Assembly: GCA_017394475.1 (NCBI GenBank)
Contig: JAFPYQ010000320.1
Location: 1 to 10,105, forward strand
DNA: 10,105 bases
Direction: 5' to 3'
Origin: Oscillospiraceae bacterium
GTDB lineage: Bacteria > Bacillota > Clostridia > Oscillospirales > Ruminococcaceae
The first letter of the stretch is position 1. The number at the start of each line of letters is the position of its first letter. The notes beneath the pieces were generated by a model. The model was given only the letters and a program-made list of their open reading frames with translations, was not told the DNA's origin and searched no databases. Below are positions 1 through 8,405 of the stretch, piece by piece. The translations under genes were made by a program, and so were the position numbers.

Positions 1-2424
1 CATATCAAATATTACAGCCGTGTGCCGAGGATCCCCAAATCCGAGATCATGACCCACAGAGAGGGTCTTCTGATAGGCTCGGGCTGCTCACAGGGCGAGC
101 TTTTCTCCGCCGTGCGTGACGGCAGACCCTGGGATGTGCTGCTGGAGATCGCCTCCTTCTATGATTATCTGGAGATACAGCCCGCTGCCAACTATGAATA
201 CCTGATAAAAGACGAGGATAACGACACCATCACCACCCTTGCGGATATAGAGGAGTTCAACAAGACCATCACCGAAGTGGGCGATGCACTGGGGATACCT
301 GTCTGTGCCACGGGCGATGTTCATTTCATCGAGCCATCGGACAGCGTTTTCCGCAAGATACTCACTTACGATGACAAGCACCCCGAAAGGGCAGAACAGC
401 CTCCGCTGTATTTTCACACCACCGACGAGATGCTGAAGGAATTTGCATATCTCGGTGAGGAAAAGGCCTATGAGGTAGTTGTGAAAAACCCCAACCTCAT
501 CGCGGATATGGTGGATCCCGATATAAGACCCATACCCCCCGGGACATTCACTCCCTCTATGGATAATGCAGAGGAGGAGCTCCCCCGCATCACCTGGCAA
601 AGGGCAAAGGAAGTCTACGGCGACCCGCTCCCGGAGATAGTACAGAAAAGGCTCGAAAAGGAGCTCAATTCCATAATCAAGAACGGCTTTGCAGTGCTGT
701 ACATGATAGCCCAGAAGCTGGTGGCAAATTCCAACGAGCACGGCTATCAGGTGGGCTCGAGAGGTTCTGTGGGCTCATCCTTCGTGGCAAATATGTCGGG
801 AATATCGGAGGTAAACTCCCTTGAACCCCACTATATCTGCCCAAACTGCAAAAACAGCGAATTCATCACCGACGGCAGCTATTCCTCGGGCTACGACCTG
901 CCTCCCAAGGACTGCCCCAAGTGCGGCACTCCATATATAAGAGAGGGACACGACATACCCTTTGAGACTTTCCTGGGATTCAACGGAGACAAGGCGCCGG
1001 ATATAGACCTTAACTTCTCCGGCGAGTATCAGACCCATTCCCATAAATACACAGAGGAACTTTTCGGCTCGGACAATGTGTTCAAGGCGGGAACTATCGG
1101 CACTGTTGCGGAAAAGACCGCATACGGCTTTGTAAAGCACTACCTTGATGAGACCAACCGCCGTGTGACAAGGGCGGAGGAGAACCGCCTCACACTGGGC
1201 TGCACAGGTGTAAAGCGCACCACAGGCCAGCACCCTGGCGGCATGGTAGTCGTTCCCTCTGACTATGAGGTGTACGACTTCACCGCTGTACAGCACCCTG
1301 CGGAGGACCCCAAGTCCATATTCGTCACAACCCACTTTGACTTCCATTCCCTGCATGATACGATACTAAAGCTCGATGAGCTCGGTCACGATGTGCCCAC
1401 ACTGTACAAGCACCTTGAGGATATGACAGGCGTTGACATAAAATCCGTGTTCCCCGCCGATGAAGGCGTTATGAGCCTGTATCTGTCACCGAAGGCACTG
1501 GGTGTCACAGAGGAGGATATAGGCTGGAAAACAGGTACCCTTGCCATCCCCGAGATGGGCACAGGCTTTGCTATGCAGATGCTCGTGGAGGCAAAGCCCA
1601 CCAAATTTTCCGACCTTCTGCAGATATCCGGACTTTCCCACGGTACCGATGTATGGCTGGGCAACGCACAGGATCTTATCCGTGACGGTGTATGCACCAT
1701 ATCCGATGTTATCGGCTGCCGTGACGGTATCATGACATACCTTATATATCACGGAGTGGACCCGAACCTCTCATTCAAGATAATGGAGATAACCCGAAAG
1801 GGAAAGGCTCCCAAGCTCCTCACCGAGGAGATGAAACAGACCATGCGCGACCACGATGTGCCCGAATGGTACATCGACAGCTGCCTGAAGATCAAGTACA
1901 TGTTCCCGAAGGCTCATGCCGCAGCGTATGTTATCGCGGCTAACAAGCTCGCATGGTTCAAGATAAACTATCCTCTGGAATTCTACGCCACCATATTCAC
2001 CGTGCGCGGCGAAAACTTTGATGCAGAGACTGCCCTGCTGGGCAGAAAGGGCGTGCAGCAGAGGATGAAGGATATCCAGGCGATGGAAAAGCGCACCGCC
2101 AAGGACAATGATACCTATGATATGCTGCTCATCGTCAATGAGATGATGGCACGAGGATATGATTTCCTTCCCATTGACATAAAGAAGTCCCACGCTTCTA
2201 AATTCCTTGTGGAGGACGGAAAGCTCCGCTTGCCCTTCAACTCCCTTTCGGGAATAGGCAGGAACGCCGCAGACCAGCTCTACAGCGCCGTTCAGAGCAA
2301 TGATTTCATGTCCATAGAGGAGATACAGGAAAAGAGCGGTGTGGGCAGGTCGGTCATAGAGCGCCTTGAAAGCGTGGGCGCCATGGGCAATCTCCCGAAA
2401 TCAGACCAGATGTCCCTGTTCTGA
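1..2424 (+). CDS. polC: DNA polymerase III alpha subunit, PolC type (C-terminal part, 5' end outside window)
   Basis: This is the replicative DNA polymerase of low-GC Gram-positive bacteria, which synthesises DNA at the fork while bound to the beta clamp. The reading frame is open from base 1, and its first residues ([14 protein letters not shown]) are already typical PolC, so the GTG at 22 is not a start. In the visible 807 residues, the second half of the PHP domain comes first (TGDVHF near residue 105). The nucleotide-binding motif [11 protein letters not shown] follows (about 251-261), then a zinc module with Cys 280, 283, 305 and 308. The catalytic aspartates are in PDIDLNFSG (Asp 334 and 336) and in KLDELGHD (Asp 459). 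The C-terminal end QMSLF is the beta-clamp-binding motif. PolC is usually about 1430-1450 residues, so roughly 630 are missing upstream, including the OB fold, the first PHP half and the inserted 3'-5' exonuclease. No frameshift or lost catalytic residue is visible. The motif order excludes the DnaE type. Confidence 0.97.
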   Translation, partial: HIKYYSRVPRIPKSEIMTHREGLLIGSGCSQGELFSAVRDGRPWDVLLEIASFYDYLEIQPAANYEYLIKDEDNDTITTLADIEEFNKTITEVGDALGIPVCATGDVHFIEPSDSVFRKILTYDDKHPERAEQPPLYFHTTDEMLKEFAYLGEEKAYEVVVKNPNLIADMVDPDIRPIPPGTFTPSMDNAEEELPRITWQRAKEVYGDPLPEIVQKRLEKELNSIIKNGFAVLYMIAQKLVANSNEHGYQVGSRGSVGSSFVANMSGISEVNSLEPHYICPNCKNSEFITDGSYSSGYDLPPKDCPKCGTPYIREGHDIPFETFLGFNGDKAPDIDLNFSGEYQTHSHKYTEELFGSDNVFKAGTIGTVAEKTAYGFVKHYLDETNRRVTRAEENRLTLGCTGVKRTTGQHPGGMVVVPSDYEVYDFTAVQHPAEDPKSIFVTTHFDFHSLHDTILKLDELGHDVPTLYKHLEDMTGVDIKSVFPADEGVMSLYLSPKALGVTEEDIGWKTGTLAIPEMGTGFAMQMLVEAKPTKFSDLLQISGLSHGTDVWLGNAQDLIRDGVCTISDVIGCRDGIMTYLIYHGVDPNLSFKIMEITRKGKAPKLLTEEMKQTMRDHDVPEWYIDSCLKIKYMFPKAHAAAYVIAANKLAWFKINYPLEFYATIFTVRGENFDAETALLGRKGVQQRMKDIQAMEKRTAKDNDTYDMLLIVNEMMARGYDFLPIDIKKSHASKFLVEDGKLRLPFNSLSGIGRNAADQLYSAVQSNDFMSIEEIQEKSGVGRSVIERLESVGAMGNLPKSDQMSLF

Positions 2425-2472
2425 TCACCTGCTCCGATGATAAACACTATGACAATACCGGATAAACTTGAT

Positions 2473-4104
2473 ATGGATAAAATAAGATTTTTTGCAGCCG
2501 CCGCTGCCATTGCACTCACAAGCTGTGCCGGCACTGCACCACAACAGCCAGCGGGCAATGAGGACGCCGTTCAGCCTGTTGCTGCACAGACCGAGGCTGC
2601 GATCACTGCCGAAGCCGAAACTACCGCACTCACAGCCCCCTACACCCTTGAAGACCAGGTCATGCCCGTGATAAACATCGTGACTGCGAGCGGCAGCAAC
2701 GATTTTGCGGCAAAGCCCGTAAACGGCTATGTTTCATCACAGATTGCAACATGGACACCGGACTATGTCATGCCCCCCGAACCCTATTATGAGGACTGCA
2801 CCGTGACCATATCCGACAATGACGGCGTGCTCCTTTGTGCAGATGCACAGGTGAAGGTAAGGGGCAACTGGACCACATCCTACGATAAAAAGCCACTGCG
2901 CATCAAATTCAAGGAAAAGCAGAGCGTGGGCATTAGTGACGGAGACAAGGACAAGAACTGGCTCCTGCTCTCCGAATACAAGGATATGTCACTGCTCAGG
3001 AACAAAGCCGCCCTTAACATTTCAGAGGGTATCCTTGCCCCCGACGGGTACTATTCCGCCGACTGTGAGCTGGTGGAAGTGCTGATAAACGGCAAATACT
3101 GGGGAGTATACCTGCTCACCGAGCAGCAGCAGACAGGCAAGGACAGAGTAGCTGTGACCGAGCCCGAGAAAGACTACACCGGCACGGATATCGGCTATTT
3201 CCTTGAAATGGACGGTTACTTCTTTCTTGAAGATCCTCTGCAGCAGTTCCATGTGAGCTACAACTACAATGCGCCCCTCATCCCCTACGACGGCAACGGC
3301 GGCAGCGGGAAGACCATCGCCTGCCTTTCGGATGACAATGTGTACAGGAAGGATATCGGCTTTACCATCAAAAACGATATATATTCACAGGAACAGCACG
3401 ATTTCATCGCGGACTATGTGGAAAATGTATATCTTATAATGTACCATGCCGCATACGATCACGAAGCATATATCTTCACGGATGACTATTCGGACATCGT
3501 AAAGGCCGACATATCCCCCGAGGAGGCTGTCCGCGCCGTGGTGGATGTGGATTCCCTTGCGGATATGTACATCATAAGTGAGGTCACCTGTGATGCCGAT
3601 CTGTACTGGTCGAGCTTCTTCATGTCCGCTGATTTCGGAGAGGGCGGGAACAGAAAGCTCACCTTCTGCGCTCCCTGGGATTTTGATTCGGGGCTGGGCA
3701 ACAAGGATCGCTGCATCGACGGCAAGGGTTTCTTTGCTGCCAACAGCATCCCCGAGGTAAACGGGAACGAGTTTGAGAATGAATACGAGGCAGTCAACCC
3801 ATGGCTGGCAGTGCTCATGTATGAGGACTGGTACACCGACATCATCCGCGAAAAATGGACAAGAGCCTATGACAGCGGCATCTTTGACAGCACCCTTGAA
3901 ATGATAGAGTCAGACATTTCCGCTTACCGGAAGGCATTTGACAGGAATTTTGAACGCTGGGACTATGAGGCGAACAAGTGGGTAGTTATAGGAGAGCTGA
4001 GCGAGCCCGCAGCACAATGCAACTCACAGCAGGAATCCGCAGAATGGCTCCACAAATGGCTCGCATCAAGGATCGAATTTCTGAACGAACAATGGCATGA
4101 ATAA
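2473..4104 (+). CDS. CotH kinase family lipoprotein, predicted exported
   Basis: The protein belongs to the CotH family (spore coat protein H-like atypical kinases); in Bacillus, CotH phosphorylates coat proteins. The substrate here is unknown. From the ATG at 2473 it has 543 residues. A lipoprotein signal opens it: MDKIR, a short hydrophobic stretch of about 12 residues, then the lipobox LTSC with Cys 18. A linker of about 35 residues rich in Ala, Thr and Glu follows. Family motifs are VKVRGNWTTSYDKKPLRIKF (about 127-146), KNWLLLSEYKDMSLLRNK (about 161-178), LINGKYWGVYLLTEQ (about 204-218) and APWDFDSGLGN (about 400-410), the conserved acidic motif. A longer in-frame start exists at 2437 (555 residues). 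I prefer 2473 because it gives a normal lipoprotein signal, but neither start has a clear Shine-Dalgarno sequence (only GGAT about 10 nt before 2473). The gene follows polC by 12-48 bases in the same frame and ends just before a terminator. It has no dockerin, and nothing shows sporulation control. Confidence 0.88.
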   Translation: MDKIRFFAAAAAIALTSCAGTAPQQPAGNEDAVQPVAAQTEAAITAEAETTALTAPYTLEDQVMPVINIVTASGSNDFAAKPVNGYVSSQIATWTPDYVMPPEPYYEDCTVTISDNDGVLLCADAQVKVRGNWTTSYDKKPLRIKFKEKQSVGISDGDKDKNWLLLSEYKDMSLLRNKAALNISEGILAPDGYYSADCELVEVLINGKYWGVYLLTEQQQTGKDRVAVTEPEKDYTGTDIGYFLEMDGYFFLEDPLQQFHVSYNYNAPLIPYDGNGGSGKTIACLSDDNVYRKDIGFTIKNDIYSQEQHDFIADYVENVYLIMYHAAYDHEAYIFTDDYSDIVKADISPEEAVRAVVDVDSLADMYIISEVTCDADLYWSSFFMSADFGEGGNRKLTFCAPWDFDSGLGNKDRCIDGKGFFAANSIPEVNGNEFENEYEAVNPWLAVLMYEDWYTDIIREKWTRAYDSGIFDSTLEMIESDISAYRKAFDRNFERWDYEANKWVVIGELSEPAAQCNSQQESAEWLHKWLASRIEFLNEQWHE

Positions 4105-4109
4105 GCTTA

Positions 4110-4145
4110 CCCGTCAGCAGGAGCACCTGTTGACGGGCTTTTTTT
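4110..4145 (+). terminator. Intrinsic terminator of the polC-cotH side
   Basis: A 12-bp stem (CCCGTCAGCAGG with CCTGTTGACGGG, one G-T wobble) closes an AGCA tetraloop and is followed by CTTTTTTT. It lies 5 bases after the CotH stop codon. There is no T-run on the other strand, so it should work mainly rightward. Confidence 0.93.
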
Positions 4146-4167
4146 GATCAAAAAATGAAACGTCTGA

Positions 4168-4200
4168 ATAAAAGTTCCCCCCGCTGCAGGCAGGGAGAAC
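4168..4200 (-). terminator. Intrinsic terminator of the hydCBA operon
   Basis: Read on the minus strand, an 11-bp stem (GTTCTCCCTGC with GCGGGGGGAAC, two G-T wobbles) closes a CTGCA loop and is followed by TTTTATT. It lies about 38 bases past the hydA stop. The U-run is short, so it may be less efficient than its neighbour on the plus strand. The convergent gap 4105-4238 holds these two terminators and no other feature I can support. Confidence 0.75.
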
Positions 4201-4238
4201 ACACGAAGCTGCTGAAAATATATCTGTCAGAAGCTTTC

Positions 4239-5987
4239 TTAATATTTCGGTCTTTTCACATAGGTGGTATGCAGCAGTTTATGAGCACGAGCCTTTCCGG
4301 GGGCATCGAAATACTCATCATAAAGCAGCTTCATAACAGGGCTTTCGTGAGACCTGCGGCATTCGAGCTTCTTGTCAAGATCATAGAGTGCCTTTGAGCG
4401 CAGCTTCTTGAGATCTGTATTATTGCGGACAGAATCGCTCTGTATAGGCTGGCCGCCGCCGTTGATGCAGCCGCCCGGACATGCCATCACTTCTATGAAG
4501 TGGTAGGGCTTGCCTGATTCCATGAGCCTGATGATCTCCCTTGCATTTGAAAGACCCGAGACTACCGCCACGTTCAGCTCTGTGCCCGCTACCTTGTAGG
4601 TGGCTTCCTTGATGCCCTTTGTGCCGCGGACTTCCTTGAACTCTATCGCATCGGACTTTCCGTCGAGCAGGAAAGCTGCAGTTCTGAGGGCTGCCTCCAT
4701 AACACCGCCCGTTGCGCCGAAGATAGCGCCGCCGCCGGATGCAAAGCCGAAGGGATCGTCAAACGCGGTGTCTTCGAGCTCCCTGAAGCTTATCCCTGCG
4801 CTCTTTATCATCCTTGCAAGCTCGCGTGTGGTGAGTGCCACATCCACATCGTCATGGTCAAATGTGCGCTGTTCCTGCCTTGTTACCTCGAATTTCTTTG
4901 CGGTGCAGGGTATAACGCTGACTACAAAGAGATCCTTCGGGTCGATATTGTACTTCTGGCAGTAGTAGCTTTTCAGTACCGCGCCGAACATCTGCTGGGG
5001 TGATTTGCAGGTGGAAAGGGATGAGAGATACTGCGGATAGTAATGTTCACAGAACTTGACCCAGCCGGGGCAGCATGATGTGAACATAGGCAGTGTCTGC
5101 TTTGTCTTGATGCGCTCGATGAGCTCATGTGCCTCTTCCATGATGGTAAGATCGGCGGTGACATCCATGTTGAACACCTTGTCAACACCAAGGCGTCTAA
5201 TGGCATTGACCATCTTGCCCTCTACATTTGTCCCCACAGGCATATCAAAGCATTCGCCGAGAGTAGCGCGGATAGAAGGAGCTGTGAAGAACACTACCTT
5301 CTTGTTGGGATCGGATATAGCATCCCATACCATATCGGTATGGCTCTTTTCGCTGAGAGCACCCACAGGGCAGGCTACTATGCACTGACCGCAGCCAACG
5401 CAGGGAGATTCATTGAGGCTCTTTTCAAATGCACAGCCCACATGCACCTTGTATCCCCTTTTGATGGGACCTATGCAGCTGACTGTCTGTACATTCTTGC
5501 AGGCAGCCACGCAGCGCATGCACTGGATGCACTTGTTGTTGTCGCGGATTATATAGGGCGACTTGTCATCTATGGGATAGGCTATGTCATCGCCCTTGAA
5601 GCGGTCTTCATCCACGCCGTAATCCGTAGCCAGCTTCTGCAGCTCGCAGTTGTTGCTCCTTACACAGGAGAGACACTTTTTGCGGTGGCTCGAAAGGATG
5701 AGTTCTATGGTGGTCTTTCTTGAACGGCGGACATTGGCTGTATTGGTGAGCACTTCCATGCCCTCCTCTACAGGATATACGCAGGATGCCACAAATCCCC
5801 TTCTGCCAACGATCTCAACTACGCATACGCGGCAGGCGCCTATGCAGTTCACATCTTTGAGATAGCACAGGGAGGGTATCTCCACATTTACAGCCTTTGC
5901 TGCCTGAAGTATGGTGGAACCGGCAGGAACACTGACAGGTATCCCGTTTATCTTAAGGTTGACCATTTGTTTGTTTTCTGTTGCCAT
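4239..5987 (-). CDS. hydA: [FeFe]-hydrogenase catalytic subunit of the bifurcating HydABC complex
   Basis: This subunit reduces protons to H2 or oxidises H2 at the H-cluster, and exchanges electrons with ferredoxin and the HydBC partners in the cytoplasm. It has 582 residues. The N-terminal [2Fe-2S] domain has Cys 41, 52, 55 and 69. The His-Cys3 [4Fe-4S] site is His 101 with Cys 105, 108 and 114. Two ferredoxin-type [4Fe-4S] sites use Cys 153/156/159/163 and Cys 196/199/202/206. H-cluster motif 1 is TSCCPGW (Cys 305 for proton transfer, Cys 306 ligand), motif 2 is IPCTAKKFE (Cys 361) and motif 3 is EVMACPGGCINGGGQP (Cys 503 and 507). The iron-hydrogenase small-subunit domain closes the protein (about 525-576). 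Motif 2 has Ile 359 where Met is usual. It lacks the C-terminal cluster extension of the longer Thermotoga HydA. The start at 5987 has AAGGAGG 9 nt upstream, overlapping the hydB stop, which suggests coupled translation. The HndD-type subunit of NADP-reducing hydrogenases is a close relative, so the nucleotide specificity of the complex is inferred. Confidence 0.96.
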   Translation of the reverse strand: MATENKQMVNLKINGIPVSVPAGSTILQAAKAVNVEIPSLCYLKDVNCIGACRVCVVEIVGRRGFVASCVYPVEEGMEVLTNTANVRRSRKTTIELILSSHRKKCLSCVRSNNCELQKLATDYGVDEDRFKGDDIAYPIDDKSPYIIRDNNKCIQCMRCVAACKNVQTVSCIGPIKRGYKVHVGCAFEKSLNESPCVGCGQCIVACPVGALSEKSHTDMVWDAISDPNKKVVFFTAPSIRATLGECFDMPVGTNVEGKMVNAIRRLGVDKVFNMDVTADLTIMEEAHELIERIKTKQTLPMFTSCCPGWVKFCEHYYPQYLSSLSTCKSPQQMFGAVLKSYYCQKYNIDPKDLFVVSVIPCTAKKFEVTRQEQRTFDHDDVDVALTTRELARMIKSAGISFRELEDTAFDDPFGFASGGGAIFGATGGVMEAALRTAAFLLDGKSDAIEFKEVRGTKGIKEATYKVAGTELNVAVVSGLSNAREIIRLMESGKPYHFIEVMACPGGCINGGGQPIQSDSVRNNTDLKKLRSKALYDLDKKLECRRSHESPVMKLLYDEYFDAPGKARAHKLLHTTYVKRPKY

Positions 5988-5996
5988 CAGCCCTGT

Positions 5997-6003
5997 CCTC
6001 CTT
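5997..6003 (-). promoter_or_regulatory. Ribosome binding site of hydA, overlapping the hydB stop codon
   Basis: AAGGAGG lies 9 nt before the hydA ATG, and its first two A's lie in the TAA stop codon of hydB. The layout suggests that ribosomes ending on hydB help start hydA. Confidence 0.85.
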
Positions 6004-7894
6004 ACTTCTTTATAACTGCGCCGAATTTGCAGTTCTTCTCACACAGGCCGCACTTTATGCACAGGGATTTGTCTATCTTATGCGGCTGCTTTACGCTGCC
6101 TGAGATAGCATCCACAGGGCAGTTCCTTGCACAGAGGGTACAGCCCTTGCAAAGTCCCGGTATGATCTCATAGTGGAGCAGCGACTTGCAGACGCCTGCA
6201 GGACAGTGCTTGTCCACGATATGCTCGATATACTCATCCTTGAAATACTTGATGGTGGAGAGCACGGGGTTGGGCGCTGACTGACCGAGAGCACACAGTG
6301 AGGAGGACTTCATGTGATTTGCGATCTCACTTATCTTTTCAAGGTCTTCATATTCTCCGTCGCCTGCGGTGATCTTATCGAGGAACTGCAGCAGCCTGCG
6401 GGTACCTATGCGGCAGGGCGTACATTTTCCGCAGCTCTCGTCAACGGTGAAGTTGAGGTAGAACTTGGAGATATCCACCATACAGGTGTCTTCATCCATT
6501 ATGATAAGTCCGCCGGAGCCCATCATGGAACCCAGTGCGGAAAGGCTCTCATAATCTATGGGAGTATCTATATGACAGGCAGGGATACAGCCGCCCGAGG
6601 GGCCGCCTGTCTGTGCTGCCTTGAATTTCTTGCCGTTAGGTATGCCGCCGCCTATCTCCTCTACTATCTCGCGCAGGGTGGTTCCCATGGGTATCTCCAC
6701 AAGGCCCACATTGGTGATCTTTCCGCCCAGAGCGAACACCTTTGTTCCCTTGGAGGTCTCTGTGCCCATAGATGAATACCACTTGGCACCCTTGCGGATG
6801 ATCTGCGGGATGTTGGAATAGGTCTCAACATTGTTGAGTACGGTGGGCTTTCCGAAAAGTCCCTTGACAGCGGGGAAGGGAGGACGGGGACGAGGCTCGC
6901 CTCTGTGGCCTTCGATAGAGGTCATAAGGGCTGTTTCCTCACCGCATACGAATGCGCCTGCGCCAAGTCTTATCTCGATATCGAAGCAGAAATCGGTGCC
7001 TAAGATATTATCACCCAGCAGTCCATACTCTCTTGCCTGTGCTATGGCTATCTCAAGGCGTTCCACCGCTACGGGGTACTCGGCACGGACATAGATATAG
7101 CCCTGCTTTGCACCTATGGTGTAGCCTGCTATGCACATCGCCTCGATTATGGCATGGGGGTCGCCTTCAAGGATGGATCTGTCCATGAATGCACCCGGGT
7201 CGCCTTCATCGGCGTTGCAGCAGACATACTTTATGTCGCCCTGTGATGCCTTGGCAAAAGCCCATTTCCTGCCTGTGGGGAATCCTGCTCCGCCGCGTCC
7301 TCTTATCCCGGATTCCAGCAGTTCGTTTATCACATCATCGGCGGTCATGGATGTGAGCACCTTTGCAAGTGCCTGATAACCGTCTGTTGCGATATATTCC
7401 TTTATATTCTCGGGGTCTATGACACCGCAGTTGCGCAGTGCTATCCTCAGCTGCTTCTTGTAGAAATTGGTCTCGGAAAGGGAGATTATCGAGCCATCCT
7501 CATGAACAGTCTCCTTATAAAGGAGGTCCTTCACGATATTGCCGTTCTTGATGTGTTCCTCAACTATGCGGACAACTCCCTCGGGGGTAGCCTGTGAATA
7601 GAATGCGCCCTCTGGATATACTATCATGATGGGGCCTAAGGCACACAGACCGAAGCATCCTGTCTTGACCACGAGCACTTCCTTGTCGAGCCCCTGTTTT
7701 GCAAGCTCGCTTTCAAGGGTCTCTATCACCTTTTTACTGCCCGAGGAATTACAGCCCGTACTTCCGCAAACGAGTATCTGCTTGCGGTAGCCTGTCTTCT
7801 TGGCAAGCTTTGCGCCCTCGGATGCCACGAGTTTCCTGACCTTTATCAGATCAGCCATATCATCCCGTATCTTATTGAGCTCTTCAACGGTCAT
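6002..7894 (-). CDS. hydB: NuoF-like flavoprotein subunit of the bifurcating hydrogenase
   Basis: This is the NAD(H)-binding flavin subunit, the proposed site where electrons are split or merged between NADH and ferredoxin. It has 630 residues. It begins with a thioredoxin-like [2Fe-2S] domain (Cys 43, 48, 80 and 84). The NuoF core carries the glycine-rich FMN/NAD segment GRGGAGFPTGRKW (199-211), CNADEGDPGAFMDR (226-239) and AGAFVCGEETALMTSIEG (from 312). An SLBB region follows, then the NuoF [4Fe-4S] site with ESCGKCTPC (Cys 488, 491, 494) and Cys 534. The C-terminal end adds two ferredoxin [4Fe-4S] sites, Cys 582/585/588/592 and Cys 612/615/618/622. These fused N- and C-terminal modules separate it from complex I NuoF and match HydB/HndC. 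Its start is 11 bases inside the end of hydC, with AAGGAGGT 8 nt upstream. No key residue is missing. Confidence 0.96.
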   Translation of the reverse strand: MTVEELNKIRDDMADLIKVRKLVASEGAKLAKKTGYRKQILVCGSTGCNSSGSKKVIETLESELAKQGLDKEVLVVKTGCFGLCALGPIMIVYPEGAFYSQATPEGVVRIVEEHIKNGNIVKDLLYKETVHEDGSIISLSETNFYKKQLRIALRNCGVIDPENIKEYIATDGYQALAKVLTSMTADDVINELLESGIRGRGGAGFPTGRKWAFAKASQGDIKYVCCNADEGDPGAFMDRSILEGDPHAIIEAMCIAGYTIGAKQGYIYVRAEYPVAVERLEIAIAQAREYGLLGDNILGTDFCFDIEIRLGAGAFVCGEETALMTSIEGHRGEPRPRPPFPAVKGLFGKPTVLNNVETYSNIPQIIRKGAKWYSSMGTETSKGTKVFALGGKITNVGLVEIPMGTTLREIVEEIGGGIPNGKKFKAAQTGGPSGGCIPACHIDTPIDYESLSALGSMMGSGGLIIMDEDTCMVDISKFYLNFTVDESCGKCTPCRIGTRRLLQFLDKITAGDGEYEDLEKISEIANHMKSSSLCALGQSAPNPVLSTIKYFKDEYIEHIVDKHCPAGVCKSLLHYEIIPGLCKGCTLCARNCPVDAISGSVKQPHKIDKSLCIKCGLCEKNCKFGAVIKK

Positions 7895-8405
7895 TTGCCT
7901 TTACCTCCTTCTTTGTAAGATAGGAATCGATGATATGATCGACCTGATCGGGAGTGACCTTGCCGTATACATCATCATCGACCAGCATAACAGGGGCAAG
8001 TCCGCAGGCACCTACACACCTGCAGGAATCTATGGAGAACAGACCATCCTGAGTACACTGTCCCGACTTTATACCGAGCTTTTTCTCCACTGCCTCGAGC
8101 ACCTTGTCAGAGCCCTTTACATAACACGCCGTTCCCAGACAGACACTTATCCTATGCTTGCCCTTCGGTGTCAGGGAAAACTGGGAATAGAAAGTAACGA
8201 CACCGTACACCTCCGAAAGGGATATACCGAGACCGTCAGCGATCATGGTCTGCACCTCTATGGGCAGATAGCCGTAGATATCCTGAGCCTTCTGCAGTAT
8301 GGGCATGAGACCGCCTGCCTGCTCCTTGTGCTCCTCTATGACTTCCTTCAGCTGCCGTTCCTGTACGATAGTCCCTTTGAATGTATTAAGGGGTACCTCA
8401 TTCAT
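7884..8405 (-). CDS. hydC: NuoE-like [2Fe-2S] subunit of the bifurcating hydrogenase
   Basis: This small thioredoxin-fold subunit carries one [2Fe-2S] cluster and passes electrons to and from the flavin of HydB. I choose the ATG at 8405 (173 residues) because AGGAGG lies exactly 8 nt upstream. A GTG at 8426 would give 180 residues but would put that ribosome binding site inside the gene. With residues numbered from 8405, the cluster ligands are Cys 89 and 94 (CLGTAC) and Cys 130 and 134 (CVGAC). This is the family spacing C-x4-C then C-x3-C with 35 residues between. The N-terminal helical part (LMPILQKAQDIYGYLP, VYGVVTFYSQF) is typical of NuoE. Two further cysteines (117 and 128) lie beside the ligands; Cys 128 is next but one before a ligand. 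It is the first gene of the operon, about 108 nt after the predicted transcription start. HndA is the equivalent name in NADP-reducing hydrogenases. Confidence 0.95.
   Translation of the reverse strand: MNEVPLNTFKGTIVQERQLKEVIEEHKEQAGGLMPILQKAQDIYGYLPIEVQTMIADGLGISLSEVYGVVTFYSQFSLTPKGKHRISVCLGTACYVKGSDKVLEAVEKKLGIKSGQCTQDGLFSIDSCRCVGACGLAPVMLVDDDVYGKVTPDQVDHIIDSYLTKKEVKANDR
7903..7910 (-). promoter_or_regulatory. Ribosome binding site of hydB, inside the end of hydC
   Basis: AAGGAGGT lies 8 nt before the hydB ATG at 7894, within the last codons of hydC. It fixes the hydB start and the 11-base overlap. Confidence 0.85.

Noticed and set aside
88-1356. Long open frames on the strand opposite polC (88-741 and 775-1356)
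   Set aside because: They lie wholly opposite conserved PolC motifs, show no family motifs and have unnatural composition; they are by-products of polC codon use.
2422-2475. polC and cotH as one protein read through the TGA at 2422
   Set aside because: PolC ends exactly at its clamp-binding motif QMSLF, and the downstream protein has its own lipoprotein signal; the shared frame is expected by chance one time in three.
4155-4397. An 80-codon plus-strand frame starting between the terminators
   Set aside because: Most of it is antisense to the conserved hydA C-terminal end, it has no ribosome binding site and it starts just after a strong terminator.
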